Source: Megalopta genalis (lineage: Eukaryota; Arthropoda; Insecta; Hymenoptera; Halictidae). Taken from it: a DNA stretch of 64,000 bases. Under the pieces are notes generated by a model. That model did no database searches. It saw nothing but the letters and a program-made list of their open reading frames with translations, and was not told the DNA's origin. Below are positions 27,188 through 39,870 of the stretch, piece by piece. Position 1 is the stretch's first letter. Every line of letters begins with the position of its first letter. A program made the translations under genes and the position numbers. The stretch spans positions 1 through 64,000 of the forward strand of contig NW_027476527.1 of NCBI RefSeq assembly GCF_051020955.1, read 5' to 3'.

Positions 27188-27667
27188 GAAGCTTCCTCGT
27201 TTGTTCCTACAGCTTTTGAAGCTATATCACTTATATCGCAAGTATTTGAAGCTAAATCATATGTGTCGCATGGATTTGAAGCTGAACCTACTACATCGCA
27301 TTCATTTGAAGCTAAATCTTGTGTATCGCATGGATTTGAAGCTAAACCTTCTACATCGCTTTGATTTGAAGATAAATCATGTGTTTCGCATGGATTTGAA
27401 GCTAACTCGTTCGTTTCGCCTCCATTTGAAACTATGTCACTTATATCGCAAGTATTTAAAGCTAAATCATATGTGCCGCATGGATTTGAAACTGAGCCTT
27501 CTACTTCGCATTCATCTGAAGCTAAATCATTTGTTTCGCATGGATTTGAATCTAAGCCTTGTCCTTCGAATTGATTTGAAGCTAAAACATGTGTTTCGTT
27601 TGGATTTGAAGCTAAACCTTCTACATCGCATTGATTTGAAGCTAAATCATGTGTCTCGCATGGAATT
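27188..27667. repeat. 480-bp (16-monomer) tandem duplication, copy 1
   Basis: The interval from gaagcttcctcg at 27,188 to the next gaagcttcctcg at 27,668 is repeated through 28,147. A third gaagcttcctcg starts the different arrangement at 28,148. The copies look almost identical; the first monomers read gcatgcagtt versus gcatggaatt just upstream. Confidence 0.88.
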
Positions 27668-28147
27668 GAAGCTTCCTCGTTTGTTCCTACAGCTTTTGAA
27701 GCTATATCACTTATATCGCAAGTATTTGAAGCTAAATCATATGTGTCGCATGGATTTGAAGCTGAACCTACTACATCGCATTCATTTGAAGCTAAATCTT
27801 GTGTATCGCATGGATTTGAAGCTAAACCTTCTACATCGCTTTGATTTGAAGATAAATCATGTGTTTCGCATGGATTTGAAGCTAACTCGTTCGTTTCGCC
27901 TCCATTTGAAACTATGTCACTTATATCGCAAGTATTTAAAGCTAAATCATATGTGCCGCATGGATTTGAAACTGAGCCTTCTACTTCGCATTCATCTGAA
28001 GCTAAATCATTTGTTTCGCATGGATTTGAATCTAAGCCTTGTCCTTCGAATTGATTTGAAGCTAAAACATGTGTTTCGTTTGGATTTGAAGCTAAACCTT
28101 CTACATCGCATTGATTTGAAGCTAAATCATGTGTCTCGCATGGAATT
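27668..28147. repeat. 480-bp tandem duplication, copy 2
   Basis: This is the second 16-monomer cycle, offset exactly 480 from the first. A single corresponding cycle occurs at about 50,001-50,480 and 52,372-52,851, so the duplication is specific to this domain or was lost in the later copies. Confidence 0.85.
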
Positions 28148-28357
28148 GAAGCTTCCTCGTTTGTTCCTACAGCTTTTGAAGCTATATCACTTATATCGCA
28201 AGTATTTGAAGCTAAATCATATGTGCCGCATGGATTTGAAGCTGAACCTACTACATCGCATTGATTTGAAGCTAAATCTTGTGTATCGCATGGATTTGAA
28301 GCTAAACCTTCCACATCGCATTGATTTGAAGCTAAATCATGTGTATCGCATGGATTT
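28148..28357. repeat. 210-bp (7-monomer) tandem duplication, copy 1
   Basis: Seven monomers beginning gaagcttcctcg and ending before the next gaagctacctcg are repeated at 28,358-28,567. The same pair occurs at 50,481/50,691 and 52,852/53,062. A single copy at about 56,934-57,143 shows the unduplicated state. Confidence 0.85.
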
Positions 28358-28567
28358 GAAGCTACCTCGTTTGTTCCTACAGCTTTTGAAGCTATATCAC
28401 TTATATCGCAAGTATTTGAAGCTAAATCATATGTGTCGCATGGATTTGAAGCTAAACCTACTACATCGCATTGATTTGAAGCTAAATCTTGTGTATCGCA
28501 TGGATTTGAAGCTAAACCTTCCACATCGCATTGATTTGAATCTAAATCATGTGTATCGCATGGATTT
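28358..28567. repeat. 210-bp tandem duplication, copy 2
   Basis: This is the second seven-monomer unit, diverged from the first at a few bases: tgtgtcgc versus tgtgccgc, gaagctaaacc versus gaagctgaacc, and a final gaatct. Those same differences recur in the copies near 50.7 and 53.1 kb, so the pair was copied as a pair. Confidence 0.85.
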
Positions 28568-29000
28568 GAAGCTAACTCGTTAGTTTCGCATGCAGTTGTA
28601 GCTAAATAATCTATATCACAAGTATTTGTAGCTAAACCATTTGTTTCGCATGGATTTGAAGCTACGCCTTGTACTTCGCATTGATTTGAAGCTAAATCAT
28701 TTGTTTCGCATGGAATTGAAGCCTCCTCGTTTGTTCCTCCAGCTTTTGAAGCTATATCACTTATATCGCAAGTATTTGAAGCTAAATCATATGTGTCGCA
28801 TGGGTTTGAAGCTGAACCTTCTGCATCGCATTGATTTGAAGCTAAATCTTGTGTATCGCATGGATTTGAAGCTAAACCTTCTACATCACATTGATTAGCA
28901 GCTATATCATGTGTTTCGCATGGATTTGAAGCTAACTCGTTCGTTTTGCCTGCAGTTGAATCTACATCACTTATATCGCAAGTGTTTGAAGATAAATCAT

Positions 29001-29075
29001 GTGTATCGCGTGGATTTTTAAGCTAACTCGTTTGATTAGTCTGCATTTGAAGCTATATCACTTATACCCCAAGTG
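29001..29075. repeat. Frame-shift module (representative copy)
   Basis: A monomer ending gatttttaagct or gattttgaagct carries one extra base and is followed by aactcgtttgattagtctgc, which puts TAA in the minus frame. Other copies lie near 2,400, 3,885, 5,850, 8,530, 10,485, 16,790, 24,786, 30,398, 30,938, 31,175, 32,350, 32,590, 35,410, 35,648, 36,890, 44,350, 46,068, 51,352, 53,722, 55,102, 59,450, 61,732, 62,720, 62,960 and 63,955. A related unit without gattag is near 20,190. The following monomer usually contains cttataccccaagtg or cttacaccccaagc. The module breaks reading on both strands yet is one of the most amplified combinations. Confidence 0.8.
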
Positions 29076-30845
29076 TTTGAAGCTAAATCATTTGTTTCGC
29101 GTGGATTTGAAGCTAAACCTTCTACATCGCATTGATTAGAAGCTAAATCATGTGTCTCGCATGGATTTGAAGCTAACTCGTTCGTTTCGCCTCCATTTGA
29201 AACTATGTCAAGAATATCGCAAGTTTTTGAAGATACGCCTTCTATTTCGCATTGATTTGAAGCTAAATCATTTGTTTCGCATGGAATTGAAGCCACCTCG
29301 TTTGTTCCTCCAGCTTTTGAAGCTATATCACTTATATCGCAAGTATTTGAAGCTAAATCATATGTGTCGCATGGATTTGAAGCTGAACCTACTACATCGC
29401 ATTGATTTGAAGCTAAATCTTGTGTATCGCATGGATTTGGAGCTAAACCTTCTACATCGCATTGATTTGAAGCTAAATCATTTGTTTCGCATGGATTTGA
29501 ATCTAAGCCTTCTCCTTCGAATTGATTTGAAGCTAAATCATGTGTTTCGTATGGATTTGAAGCTAAACATTCTACATCGCATTGATTTGAAGCTAAACCT
29601 TCTACATTCTATTGATTTGAAGCTAAACCTTCTACCTCTTATTGTTTTGAAGCTAAACCTTCTACATCGCATTGATTTGCAGCTAAATCATGTGTCTCGC
29701 ATGGAATTGAAGCTACCTCGTTTGTTCCTACAGCTTTTGAAGCTATATCACTTATATCGCAAGTATTTGAAGCTAAATCATATGTGTCGCATGGATTTGA
29801 AGCTGAACCTAATACATCGCATTGATTTGAAGCTAAATCTTGTGTATCGCATGGATTTGAAGCTAAACCATCTACATCGCATTGATTTGCAGCTAAATCA
29901 TGTGTTTCGCATGGATTTGAAGCTAAACCTTCTACATTGCATTGATTTGCAGCTGATTCATGTATTTCGCATGGATTTGAAGCTAACTCGTTCGTTTCGC
30001 CTGTATTCGAAGCTATATCACTTATATCGCAAATATTTGAAGCTAAATCATGTGTTACACTTGGATATGAAGCTAAACCTTCTACATCGCATTGATTTGA
30101 AGCTAAATCATGTGTCTCGCATGGAATTGAAGCTACCTCGTTTGTTCCTACAGCTTTTGAAGCTATATCACTTATATCGCAAGTATTTGAAGCTAAATCA
30201 TATGTGTCGCATGGATTTGAAGCTGAACCTAATACATCGCATTGATTTGAAGCTAAACCTTCCACATCACATTGATTTGCAGCTAAATCATGTGTTTCGC
30301 ATAGATTTGAAGCTAACTCGTTCGTTTTGCCTGCAGTTGAATCTACATCACTTATATCGCAAGTGTTTGAAGATAAATCATGTGTATCGCGTGGATTTTT
30401 AAGCTAACTCGTTTGATTAGTCTGCATTTGAAGCTATATCTCTTATACCCCAAGTGTTTGAAGCTAAATCATTTGTTTCGCGTGGATTTGAAGCAAAACC
30501 TTCTACATCTCATTGATTTGAAGCTAAATCATGTGTTTCGCATGCAGTTGAAGCTAAATCATGTCTTTCACAAGTATTTGAATATGAACCATTTGAATCG
30601 CATTGATTTGAACCCGAGCCTTCTACTTCGCACTGATTTGCAGCTAAATAATGTGTCTCGCATGGATTTGTAGCTAAACCTTCTACATCGCATTGATTTG
30701 CAGCTGAATCATGTGTTTCGCATGGATTTGAAGCTACATCGTTTGTTCCTACAGCTTTTGAAGCTATATCACTTATATCGCAAGTATTTGAAGCTAAATC
30801 ATATGTGTCGCATGGGTTTGAAGCTGAACCTTCTACATCGCATAG

Positions 30846-32256
30846 ATTTGAAGCTAACTCGTTTGTTTCGCAAGCAGTTGAATCTACATCACTTATATCG
30901 CAAGTGTTTGAAGATAAATCATGTGTATCGCGTGGATTTTTAAGCTAACTCGTTTGATTAGTCTGCATTTGAAGCTATATCACTTATACCCCAAGTGTTT
31001 GAAGCTAAATCATTTGTTTCGCCTGGATTTGAAGCTAAACCTTCTACATCACATTGATTAGCAGCTATATCATGTGTTTCGCATGGATTTGAAGCTAACT
31101 CGTTCGTTTTGCCTGCAGTTGAATCTACATCACTTATATCGCAAGTGTTTGAAGATAAATCATGTGTATCGCGTGGATTTTTAAGCTAACTCGTTTGATT
31201 AGTCTGCATTTGAAGCTATATCACTTATACCCCAAGTGTTTGATGCTAAATCATTTGTTTCGCGTGGATTTGAAGCTAAACCTTCTACATCGCATTGATT
31301 TGAAGCTAAATCATGTGTCTCGCATGGAATTGAAGCTACCTCGTTTGTTCCTACAGCTTTTGAAGCTATATCACTTATATCGCAAGTATTTGAAGCTAAA
31401 TCATATGTGTCGCATGGATTTGAAGCTGAACCTACTACATCGCATTGATTTGAAGCTAAATCTTGTGTATCGCATGGATTTGAAGCTAAACCTTCCACGT
31501 CGCATTGATTTGAAGCTAAATCATGTGTATCGCATGGATTTGAAGCTAACTCGTTAGTTTCGCATGCAGTTGTAGCTAAATAATCTATATCACAAGTATT
31601 TGTAGCTAAACCATTTGTTTCGCATGGATTTGAAGCTACGCCTTCTACTTCGCATTGATTTGAAGCTAAATCATTTGTTTCGCATGGAATTGAAGCCTCC
31701 TCGTTTGTTCCTCCAGCTTTTGAAGCTATATCACTTATATCGCAAGTATTTGAAGCTAAATCATATGTGTCGCATGGGTTTGAAGCTGAACCTTCTACAT
31801 CGCATTGATTTGAAGCTAAATCTTGTGTATCGCATGGATTTGAAGCTAAACCTTCTACATCACATTGATTAGCAGCTAAATCATGTGTTTCGCATGGATT
31901 TGAAGCTAACTCGTTCGTTTCGCCTCCATTTGAAACTATGTCACTTATATCGCAAGTATTTAAAGCTACATCATATGTGCCGCATGGATTTGAAGCTGAG
32001 CCTTCTACTTCGCATTCATCTGAAGCTAAATCATTTGTTTCGCATGGATTTGAATCTAAGCCTTGCCCTTCGAATTGATTTGAAGCTAAATCATGTTTTC
32101 GTATGGATTTGAAGCTAAACCTTCTACATCGCATTGATTTGAAGCTAAACCTTCTATATTCTATTGATTTGAAGCTAAACCTTCTACCTCTTATTGATTT
32201 GAAGCTAAACCTTCTACATCGCATTGATTTGAAGATAAATCGTGTGTTTCGCATAG
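30846..32256. repeat. 1,411-bp tandem duplication, copy 1
   Basis: This copy is followed directly by a near-identical one at 32,257-33,667. The length is 47 monomers plus 1. It contains two frame-shift modules (+1 each, near 30,938 and 31,175) and one loss, catgttttcgtatgg near 32,095 (-1), which explains the remainder exactly. Confidence 0.9.
32151..32210. repeat. Paired minus-stop module (representative copy)
   Basis: Two adjacent monomers contain ctatattctattgattt and ctacctcttattgattt. In the minus 10-residue frame these replace the conserved Cys codon TGC with TAG and TAA. The pair occurs more than 40 times, for example near 800, 3,160, 7,790, 12,300, 16,060, 29,610, 43,615, 49,080, 54,305, 60,040 and 63,550. 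The paired form is absent from about 18,960-26,750 and 34,330-39,200. On the plus strand the same monomers read through. Confidence 0.8.
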
Positions 32257-33667
32257 ATTTGAAGCTAACTCGTTTGTTTCGCAAGCAGTTGAATCTACAT
32301 CACTTATATCGCAAGTGTTTGAAGATAAATCATGTGTATCGCGTGGATTTTTAAGCTAACTCGTTTGATTAGTCTGCATTTGAAGCTATATCACTTATAC
32401 CCCAAGTGTTTGAAGCTAAATCATTTGTTTCGCCTGGATTTGAAGCTAAACCTTCTACATCACATTGATTAGCAGCTATATCATGTGTTTCGCATGGATT
32501 TGAAGCTAACTCGTTCGTTTTGCCTGCAGTTGAATCTACATCACTTATATCGCAAGTGTTTGAAGATAAATCATGTGTATCGCGTGGATTTTTAAGCTAA
32601 CTCGTTTGATTAGTCTGCATTTGAAGCTATATCACTTATACCCCAAGTGTTTGATGCTAAATCATTTGTTACGCGTGGATTTGAAGCTAAACCTTCTACA
32701 TCGCATTGATTTGAAGCTAAATCATGTGTCTCGCATGGAATTGAAGCTACCTCGTTTGTTCCTACAGCTTTTGAAGCTATATCACTTATATCGCAAGTAT
32801 TTGAAGCTAAATCATATGTGTCGCATGGATTTGAAGCTGAACCTACTACATCGCATTGATTTGAAGCTAAATCTTGTGTATCGCATGGATTTGAAGCTAA
32901 ACCTTCCACGTCGCATTGATTTGAAGCTAAATCATGTGTATCGCATGGATTTGAAGCTAACTCGTTAGTTTCGCATGCAGTTGTAGCTAAATAATCTATA
33001 TCACAAGTATTTGTATCTAAACCATTTGTTTCGCATGGATTTGAAGCTACGCCTTCTACTTCGCATTGATTTGAAGCTAAATCATTTGTTTCGCATGGAA
33101 TTGAAGCCTCCTCGTTTGTTCCTCCAGCTTTTGAAGCTATATCACTTATATCGCAAGTATTTGAAGCTAAATCATATGTGTCGCATGGGTTTGAAGCTGA
33201 ACCTTCTACATCGCATTGATTTGAAGCTAAATCTTGTGTATCGCATGGATTTGAAGCTAAACCTTCTACATCACATTGATTAGCAGCTAAATCATGTGTT
33301 TCGCATGGATTTGAAGCTAACTCGTTCGTTTCGCCTCCATTTGAAACTATGTCACTTATATCGCAAGTATTTAAAGCTAAATCATATGTGCCGCATGGAT
33401 TTGAAGCTGAGCCTTCTACTTCGCATTCATCTGAAGCTAAATCATTTGTTTCGCATGGATTTGAATCTAAGCCTTGCCCTTCGAATTGATTTGAAGCTAA
33501 ATCATGTTTTCGTATGGATTTGAAGCTAAACCTTCTACATCGCATTGATTTGAAGCTAAACCTTCTATATTCTATTGATTTGAAGCTAAACCTTCTACCT
33601 CTTATTGATTTGAAGCTAAACCTTCTACATCGCATTGATTTGAAGATCAATCGTGTGTTTCGCATAG
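32257..33667. repeat. 1,411-bp tandem duplication, copy 2
   Basis: This is the second copy and shares every indel of the first. Visible substitutions are few, for example tgttacgcgtgg near 32,668 versus tgtttcgcgtgg near 31,257, and gtatctaaacc near 33,013 versus gtagctaaacc. It is a recent event. Confidence 0.9.
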
Positions 33668-36600
33668 ATTTGAAGCTAACTCGTTAGTTTCGCAAGCAGT
33701 TGTAGCTCAATAATGTATATCACAAGTATTTGTAGCTAAACCATTTGTTTCGCACGGATTTGAAGCTACGCCTTCTACTTCGCATTGATTTGAAGCTAAA
33801 TCATTTGTTTCGCTTGGAATTGAAGCCTCCTCGTTTGTTCCTCCAGCTTTTGAAGCTATATCACTTATATCGCAAGTATTTGAAGCTAAATCATATGTGT
33901 CGCATGGGTTTGAAGCTGAACCTTCTACATCGCATTGATTTGAAGCTAAATCTTGTGTATCGCATGGATTTGAAGCTAAACCTTCTACATCACATTAATT
34001 TGCAGCTAAATCATGTGTTTCGCATGGATTTGAAGCTAACTCGTTCGTTTCGCCTCCATTTGAAACTATGTCACTTATATCGCAAGTATTTAAAGCTAAA
34101 TCATATGTGCCGCATGGATTTGAAGCTGAGCCTTCTACTTCGCATTCATCTGAAGCTAAGGCATTTGTTTCGCATGGATTTGAATCTAAGCCTTGCCCTT
34201 CGAATTGATTTGAAGCTAAATCATGTGTTTCGTATGGATTTGAAGCTAAACCTTCTACATCGCATTGATTTGAAGCTAAACCTTCTATATTCTATTGATT
34301 TGAAGCTAAACCTTCTACCTCTTATTGATTTGAAGCTAAACCTTCTACATCGCATTGATTTGAAGATAAATCGTGTGTTTCGCATAGATTTGAAGCTAAC
34401 TCGTTAGTTTCGCAAGCAGTTGTAGCTAAATAATGTATATCACAAGTATTTGTAGCTAAACCATTTGTTTCGCATGGATTTGAAGCTAAACCTTCTACAT
34501 CGCATTGATTTGCAGCTGAATCATGTGTTTCGCATGGATTTGAAGCTACCTAGTTTGTTCCTACAGCTTTTGCAGCTATATCACTTATATCGCAAGTATT
34601 TGAAGCTAAATTATATGTGTCGCATGGATTTGAAGCTGAACCTGCTACAGCGCATTGATTTGAAGCTAAATCTTGTGTATCGCATGGATTTGAAGCTAAA
34701 CCTTCCACATCGCATTGATTTGAAGCTAAATCATGTGTATCGCATGGATTTGTAGCAAACTCGTTTGTTCCGCATGTAGTTGTAGCTAAATAATGTATAT
34801 CACAAGTATTTGTAGCTAATCCATTTGTTTCGCATGGATCTGAAGCTAAGCCTACTACTTCGCATTGATTTGAAGTTAAATCATTTGTTTCGCATGGAAT
34901 TGAAGCTTCCTCGTTTGTTTCTCCAGCTTTTGAAGCTATATCACTTATATCGCAAGTATTTGAAGCTAAATCATATGTGTCGCATGGATTTGAAGCTGAA
35001 CCTTCTACATCGCATTGATTTGAAGCTAAATCTTGTGTATCGCATGGATCTGAAGCTAAGCCTTCTACTTCGCATTGATTTGAAGTTAAATCATTTGTTT
35101 CGCATGGAATTGAAGCTTCCCCGTTTGTTCCTCCAGCATTTGAAGCTATATCACTTATATCGCAAGTATTTGAAGCTAAATCATATGTGTCGCATGGATT
35201 TGAAGCTGAACCTTCTACATCACATTGATTTGAATCTAAATCTTGTGTATCGCATGTATTTGAAGCTAAACCTTCTACATCACATTGATTTGCAGCTAAA
35301 TCATATGTTTCGCATGGATTTGAAGCTAACTCGTTCGTTTCGCCTGCAGTTGAACCTACATCACTTATATCGCAAGTATTTCAAGCTAAATCATGTATAT
35401 CGCGTGGATTTTGAGACTAACTCGTTTGATTAGTCTGTATTTGAAGCTATATCACTTATACCCCAAGTGTTTGAAGCTAAATCATTTGTTTCTCATGGAT
35501 TTGAAGCTACGCCTTCTACTTCGCATTTATTTGCAGCTAAATCATGTGTTTCGCATGGATTTGAAGATAACACGTTCGTTTCGCCTGCAGTTGAATCTAC
35601 ATCACTTATATCGCTAGTATTTGAAGCTAAATCATGTGTATCGCGGGAATTTTGAAGCTAAATCGTTTGATTAGTCTTCATTTCAAGCTATATCACTTAC
35701 ACCCCAAGCGTTTGAAGCTATATCATTTGTTTCGCATGGATTTGAAGCTAATCCTTCTTCATCGCATTAATTTGCAGCTAAATCATGTGTTTCGCATGGA
35801 TTTGTAGATAACTTGTTTGTTTCGCCTGCATTTGAAGCTATATCACTTATATTCGCAAGCATTTGAAGCTAAACCATTCGTTACGCATGGATTTGAAGCT
35901 AAGCCTTCTACTTCGCATAGACATGAAACTAAATGAAGTGATTCGCATGGATTTGAAGATAACTCGTTTGTTTCGCATGCAGTTGAAGCTAATTCATGTA
36001 TAACACAAGTATTTGAAGCTAAACCATTCGTTTCGCATGGATTTGAAGCTAAGCCTTCTACATCGCATTGATTTGAAGCTTAATCATGTGTTTTGCATGG
36101 ATTTGAATCTAACTCGTTTGTTTCCCCTGCATTTGAAGCTGTATCACTTATACCGCAAGTATCTGAAGCTAAATCATGTGTTTCGCTTGGATTTGAAGCT
36201 AAGCCTTCTACTTCCCATTGATTAGAAGCAAAATCATGTGTATCGCATGGATTTGAAGCTAACTCGTTTGGTCCGCCTGCATTGGAAGCTATTACATTTA
36301 TACCGCAAGTATTTGAAGCTAAACCATTTGTTTCGCATGGATTTGAAGCTACGCCTTCTACTTCGCATTGATTTGAACCTAAATCATTTGTTTCGCATGG
36401 AATTGAAGCTACCTCGTTTGTTCGTCCTGCTTTTGAAGCTATATCACTTATATCGCATGGATTTGAAGCTCAACCTACTACATCGCATTGATTCGCAGCT
36501 AAATCATGTGTATCGCATGGATTTGAAGCTAACTCGTTCGTTTCGCAAGCAGTTGTAGCTAAATAATGTATATCACAAGAATTTGTAGCTAAATCATTTG

Positions 36601-37993
36601 TTTTGCATGGATTTGAAGCTAAGCCTTCTACTTCGAATTCATTTGAAGCTAAATCATTTGTTTCGCATGGATTTGAATCTAAGCATTGTACTTCGAATTG
36701 ATTTGAATCTAAATCATGTGTTTCGTATGGATTTGAAGCTGAACCTTCTACATCGCATTGATTTGAAGCTAAATCATGTGTCTCGCATGGATTTGAAGCT
36801 AACTCGTTCGTTTCGCCTGCAGTTTAACCTACATCACTTATATCGCAAGAATTTGAAGCTGAATCATGTGTATCGCGTGGGTTTTGAAGCTAACTCGTTT
36901 GATTAGTCTGCATTTGAAGCTATATCGCTTATACCCCAAGTGTTTGAAGATAAATCATTTGTTTCGCGTGGATTTGAAGCTAAACCTTCTACATCGCATT
37001 GATTAGAAGCTAAATCATGTGTCTCGCATGGATTTGAAGCTAACTCGTTCGTTTCGCCTCCATTTGAAACTATGTCACTTATATCGCAAGTATTTAAAGC
37101 TAAATCATATGTGCCGCATGGATTTGAAGCTAATTGTTCTACTTCGCATTCATTTGAAGCTAAATCATTTGTTTCGCATGGATTTGAATCTAAGCCTTGT
37201 GCTTCGAATTGATTTGAAGCTAAATCTTGTGTATGGCATGGATTTGAAGCTGAACCTTCTACATCGCATTGATTTGAAGCTAAATCATGTGTCTCGCATG
37301 GAATTGAAGCTACCTCGTTTGTGCCTACAGCTTTTGAAGCTGTATCACTTATATCGCAAGTATTTGAAGCTAAATCATATGTGTCGCATGTATTAGACGC
37401 TGAACCTACTACATCGCATTGATTTGAAGCTAAATCTTGTGTATCGCATGGATTTGAAGCTAAACCTTCTACATCGCATTGAATTGAAACTAAATCATGT
37501 GAGTCGCATGGATTTGAAGGTAACTCGTTAGTTTCGCATGCAGTTGTAGCTAAATAATGTATATCACAAGTATTTGTAGCTAAACCATTTGTTTCGCATG
37601 GATTTGTAGCTACGCCTTCTACTTCGCATTAATTTGAAGCTAAATCATTTGTTTCGCACGGAATTGAAGCTACCTCGTTTGTTCCTCCTGCTTTTGAAGC
37701 TATATCACTTATATCCCATGGATTTGAAGCTGAACCTACTACATCGCATTGATTTGAATCTAAATCATGTGTGTCGCATGCAGTTGAAGCTAAATCATGT
37801 CTTTCACAAGTATTTGAAGATGAACCATTTGAATCGCATTGATTTGAACCCGAGCCTTCTACTTCGCACTGATTTGCAGCTAAATAATGTGTTTCGCATT
37901 GATTTGCAGCTAAATCATGTGTTTCGCATGGATTTGAAGATAACTCGTTCGTTTCGCCTGCAGTTGAATCTACATCACTTATATCGCTAGTAT

Positions 37994-39870
37994 TTGAAGC
38001 TAAATCATTTGTTTCGCATGGATTTGAATCTAAGCCTTGTCCTTCGAATTTATTTGAAGCTGAATCTTGTGTATGTCATGCATTTGAAGCTAAACCTTCT
38101 ACATCGCATTGATTTGAAGCTAAATCTTGTGTATGTCAAGGATTTGAAGCTAAACCATCTACATCGCATTGATTTAAAGCTAAATCATGTGTATCGCGTG
38201 GATTTTAAGCTAACTCGTTCGTTTCGCCTGTATTTGAAGCTATATCACTTATATCGCAAGTATTTGAAGCTAAATCATGTGTATCGCATGGATTTGAAGC
38301 TAAACCTTCTACATCGCATTGATTTGAAGCTAAATCATTTGTTTCGCATGGATTTGAATCAAAGCCTTGTCATTCGAATTGATTTGAAGCTAAATCATGT
38401 GTTTCGTATGGATTTGAAGCTAAACCTTCTACATCGCATTGACTTGAAGCTAAACCTTCTACATCGCATTGACTTGAAGCTAAACCTTCTACATTCTATT
38501 GATTTGAAGCTAAACCTTCTTCATCGCATTGATTTGCAGCTAAATAATGTGTTTCGCATGGATTTGAAGCTAACTCGTTCGTTGCGCACGCAGTTAAATC
38601 TAAATAACGTATATCACAAGTATTTGAAGCTAAACCATTTGATTCGCATGGATTTGAAGCTAAGCCTTCTACTTCGCATTAACTGGAAGTTAAATCACGT
38701 GTTTTGCATGGATTTGAAGCTAAACCTTCTACATCGCATTGATTTGAAGCTAAATCATGTGTTTCGCATGCAGTTGAATCTAAATCATGACTTTCACAAG
38801 TATTTGAAGAACAACCATTTGAATCGCAATGATTTGAACCCGACCCTTCTACTTCGTACTGATTTGCAGCTAAATAATGTGTTCGCATGGATTTGAAGCT
38901 AAACCTTCTACATCGCATTGATTTGCAGCTGAATCATGTCTTTCGCATGGATTTGAAGCTAACTCGTTCGTTTCGCCTGTATTTGAAGCTATATCACTTA
39001 TATCGCAAGTATTCGAAGCTAAATCATGTGTATCGCATGGATTTGTTGCTAAACCTTCTACATCGCATTGATTTGAAGCTAAATCATTTGTTTCGGATGG
39101 ATTTGAATCAAAGCCTTGTCCTTCGATTTGATTTGAAGCTAAATCATGTGTTTCGTATGGATTTGAAGCTAAACCTTCTACATCGTATTGATTTGAAGCT
39201 AAACCTTCTATATTCTATTGATTTGAAGCAGATCCTTCTACCTCTTATTGATTTGAAGCTAAACCTTCTACATCGCATTGATTTGAAGCTAAATCTTGTG
39301 TATCGCATGGATTTGAAGCTAAACCTTCTACATCGCATTGATTTGAAGCTAAATCATGTATATAGCATGGATTTGAAGCTATCTCGTTTATTTCGCATGC
39401 CGTTGTAGCTAAATAATGTATATCACAAGTATTTGTAGCTAAACCAATTGTTTTGCATGGATTTGAAGCTAAGCCTTCTACTTCGCATTCATTTGAAGCT
39501 AAATCATCTGTTTCGCATGGTTTTGAATCTAAGCCTTGTCCTTCGAATTGATTTGAAGCTAAATCATTTGTTTCGTATGGATTTGAAGCTAAACCTTCTA
39601 CATCGCATTGATTTGAAGCTAAACCTTCTATATTCTATTGATTTGAAGCAGAACCTTCTACCTCTTATTGATTTGAAGCTAAACCTTCTACATCGCATTG
39701 ATTTGAAGCTAAGCCTTCTACTTCGCATTCATTTGAAGCTAAATCATTTGTTTCGCATGGATTTGAATCTAAAACTTGTCCTTCGAATTGATTTGAAGCT
39801 GAATCTTGTGTATGTCATGCATTTGAAGCTAAACCTTCTACATCGCATTGATTTGAAGCTAAATCATGTG
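37994..39870. repeat. Segmental duplication partner of 10,670-12,545
   Basis: This is collinear with the 10.7-12.5 kb interval but keeps regular 30-bp phasing across the part where the other copy has many one-base indels. It therefore serves as an internal reference for judging those indels. Confidence 0.85.

Larger units (their letters stand above)
26812..28524 (-). other. 570-residue minus-frame open run, weak coding candidate
   Basis: This is one of the two longest minus-frame runs. It contains two full 16-repeat (160-residue) cycles produced by the 480-bp duplication, then the 210-bp duplication. The one-base loss in gaagcaaacc near 26,833 throws the last residues out of register before the run stops at the paired-stop module. 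The plus frame is open over nearly the same interval (26,961-28,583), so openness alone does not favour either strand. Confidence 0.2.
26961..28583 (+). other. 540-residue plus-frame open run, probably not a gene
   Basis: This lies opposite the 570-residue minus run and consists of L-K-L-N-type decapeptides. Both strands being open for over 1.6 kb is expected when a stop-free 30-bp monomer is tandemly amplified. It ends just before the double TAG of gttgtagctaaataatc near 28,607. Confidence 0.1.
27675..30805. repeat. 3.1-kb segmental duplication, left partner
   Basis: This segment is collinear with 52,379-55,509 at an offset of 24,704. Part of it, to about 29,750, also matches 50,008-52,083 at an offset of 22,333. 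It includes the 210-bp pair, the frame-shift modules near 29,012 and 30,398, and the tacacttggatatgaag monomer near 30,057. Confidence 0.85.
22950..37990. repeat. Array domain 4: second monomer family, long minus-frame runs
   Basis: This domain is dominated by classes rare in domains 1-2: gaagctacctcgtttgttcc, gaagctgaacctactac, aaatcatatgtgtcgcatg and gtgtctcgcatggaatt. It includes 480-, 210- and 1,411-bp tandem duplications. The stretch 33,690-34,400 is a further partial copy of 31,560-32,270 (offset 2,130, 71 monomers). From 34,400 to 37,990 the arrangement is more mixed, with single-copy combinations of these classes and irregular units near 35,410, 35,648 and 35,843. Confidence 0.75.

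Noticed and set aside
26961..28583. Plus-frame L-K-L-N repeat as a real leucine-rich protein
   Set aside because: It is open only where double-TAG monomers are missing, lies opposite an equally long minus run, has no unique domain, and differences between recent copies change residues freely.
29001..29075. Short minus-strand intron in the frame-shift module (GTATAAGT donor, GACTAATC branch-like motif, TTAG acceptor, about 45 nt)
   Set aside because: Joining those sites does not restore the decapeptide frame and reads straight into a stop (GCT TAA) in the gatttttaag version. The motifs arise from ordinary monomer variation.
35780..36300. Possible unique spacer or gene between domains 4 and 5
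   Set aside because: Although monomers here are more varied (for example gacatgaaactaaatgaagtg near 35,931), core spacing remains about 30 bp and every unit still aligns to the monomer.
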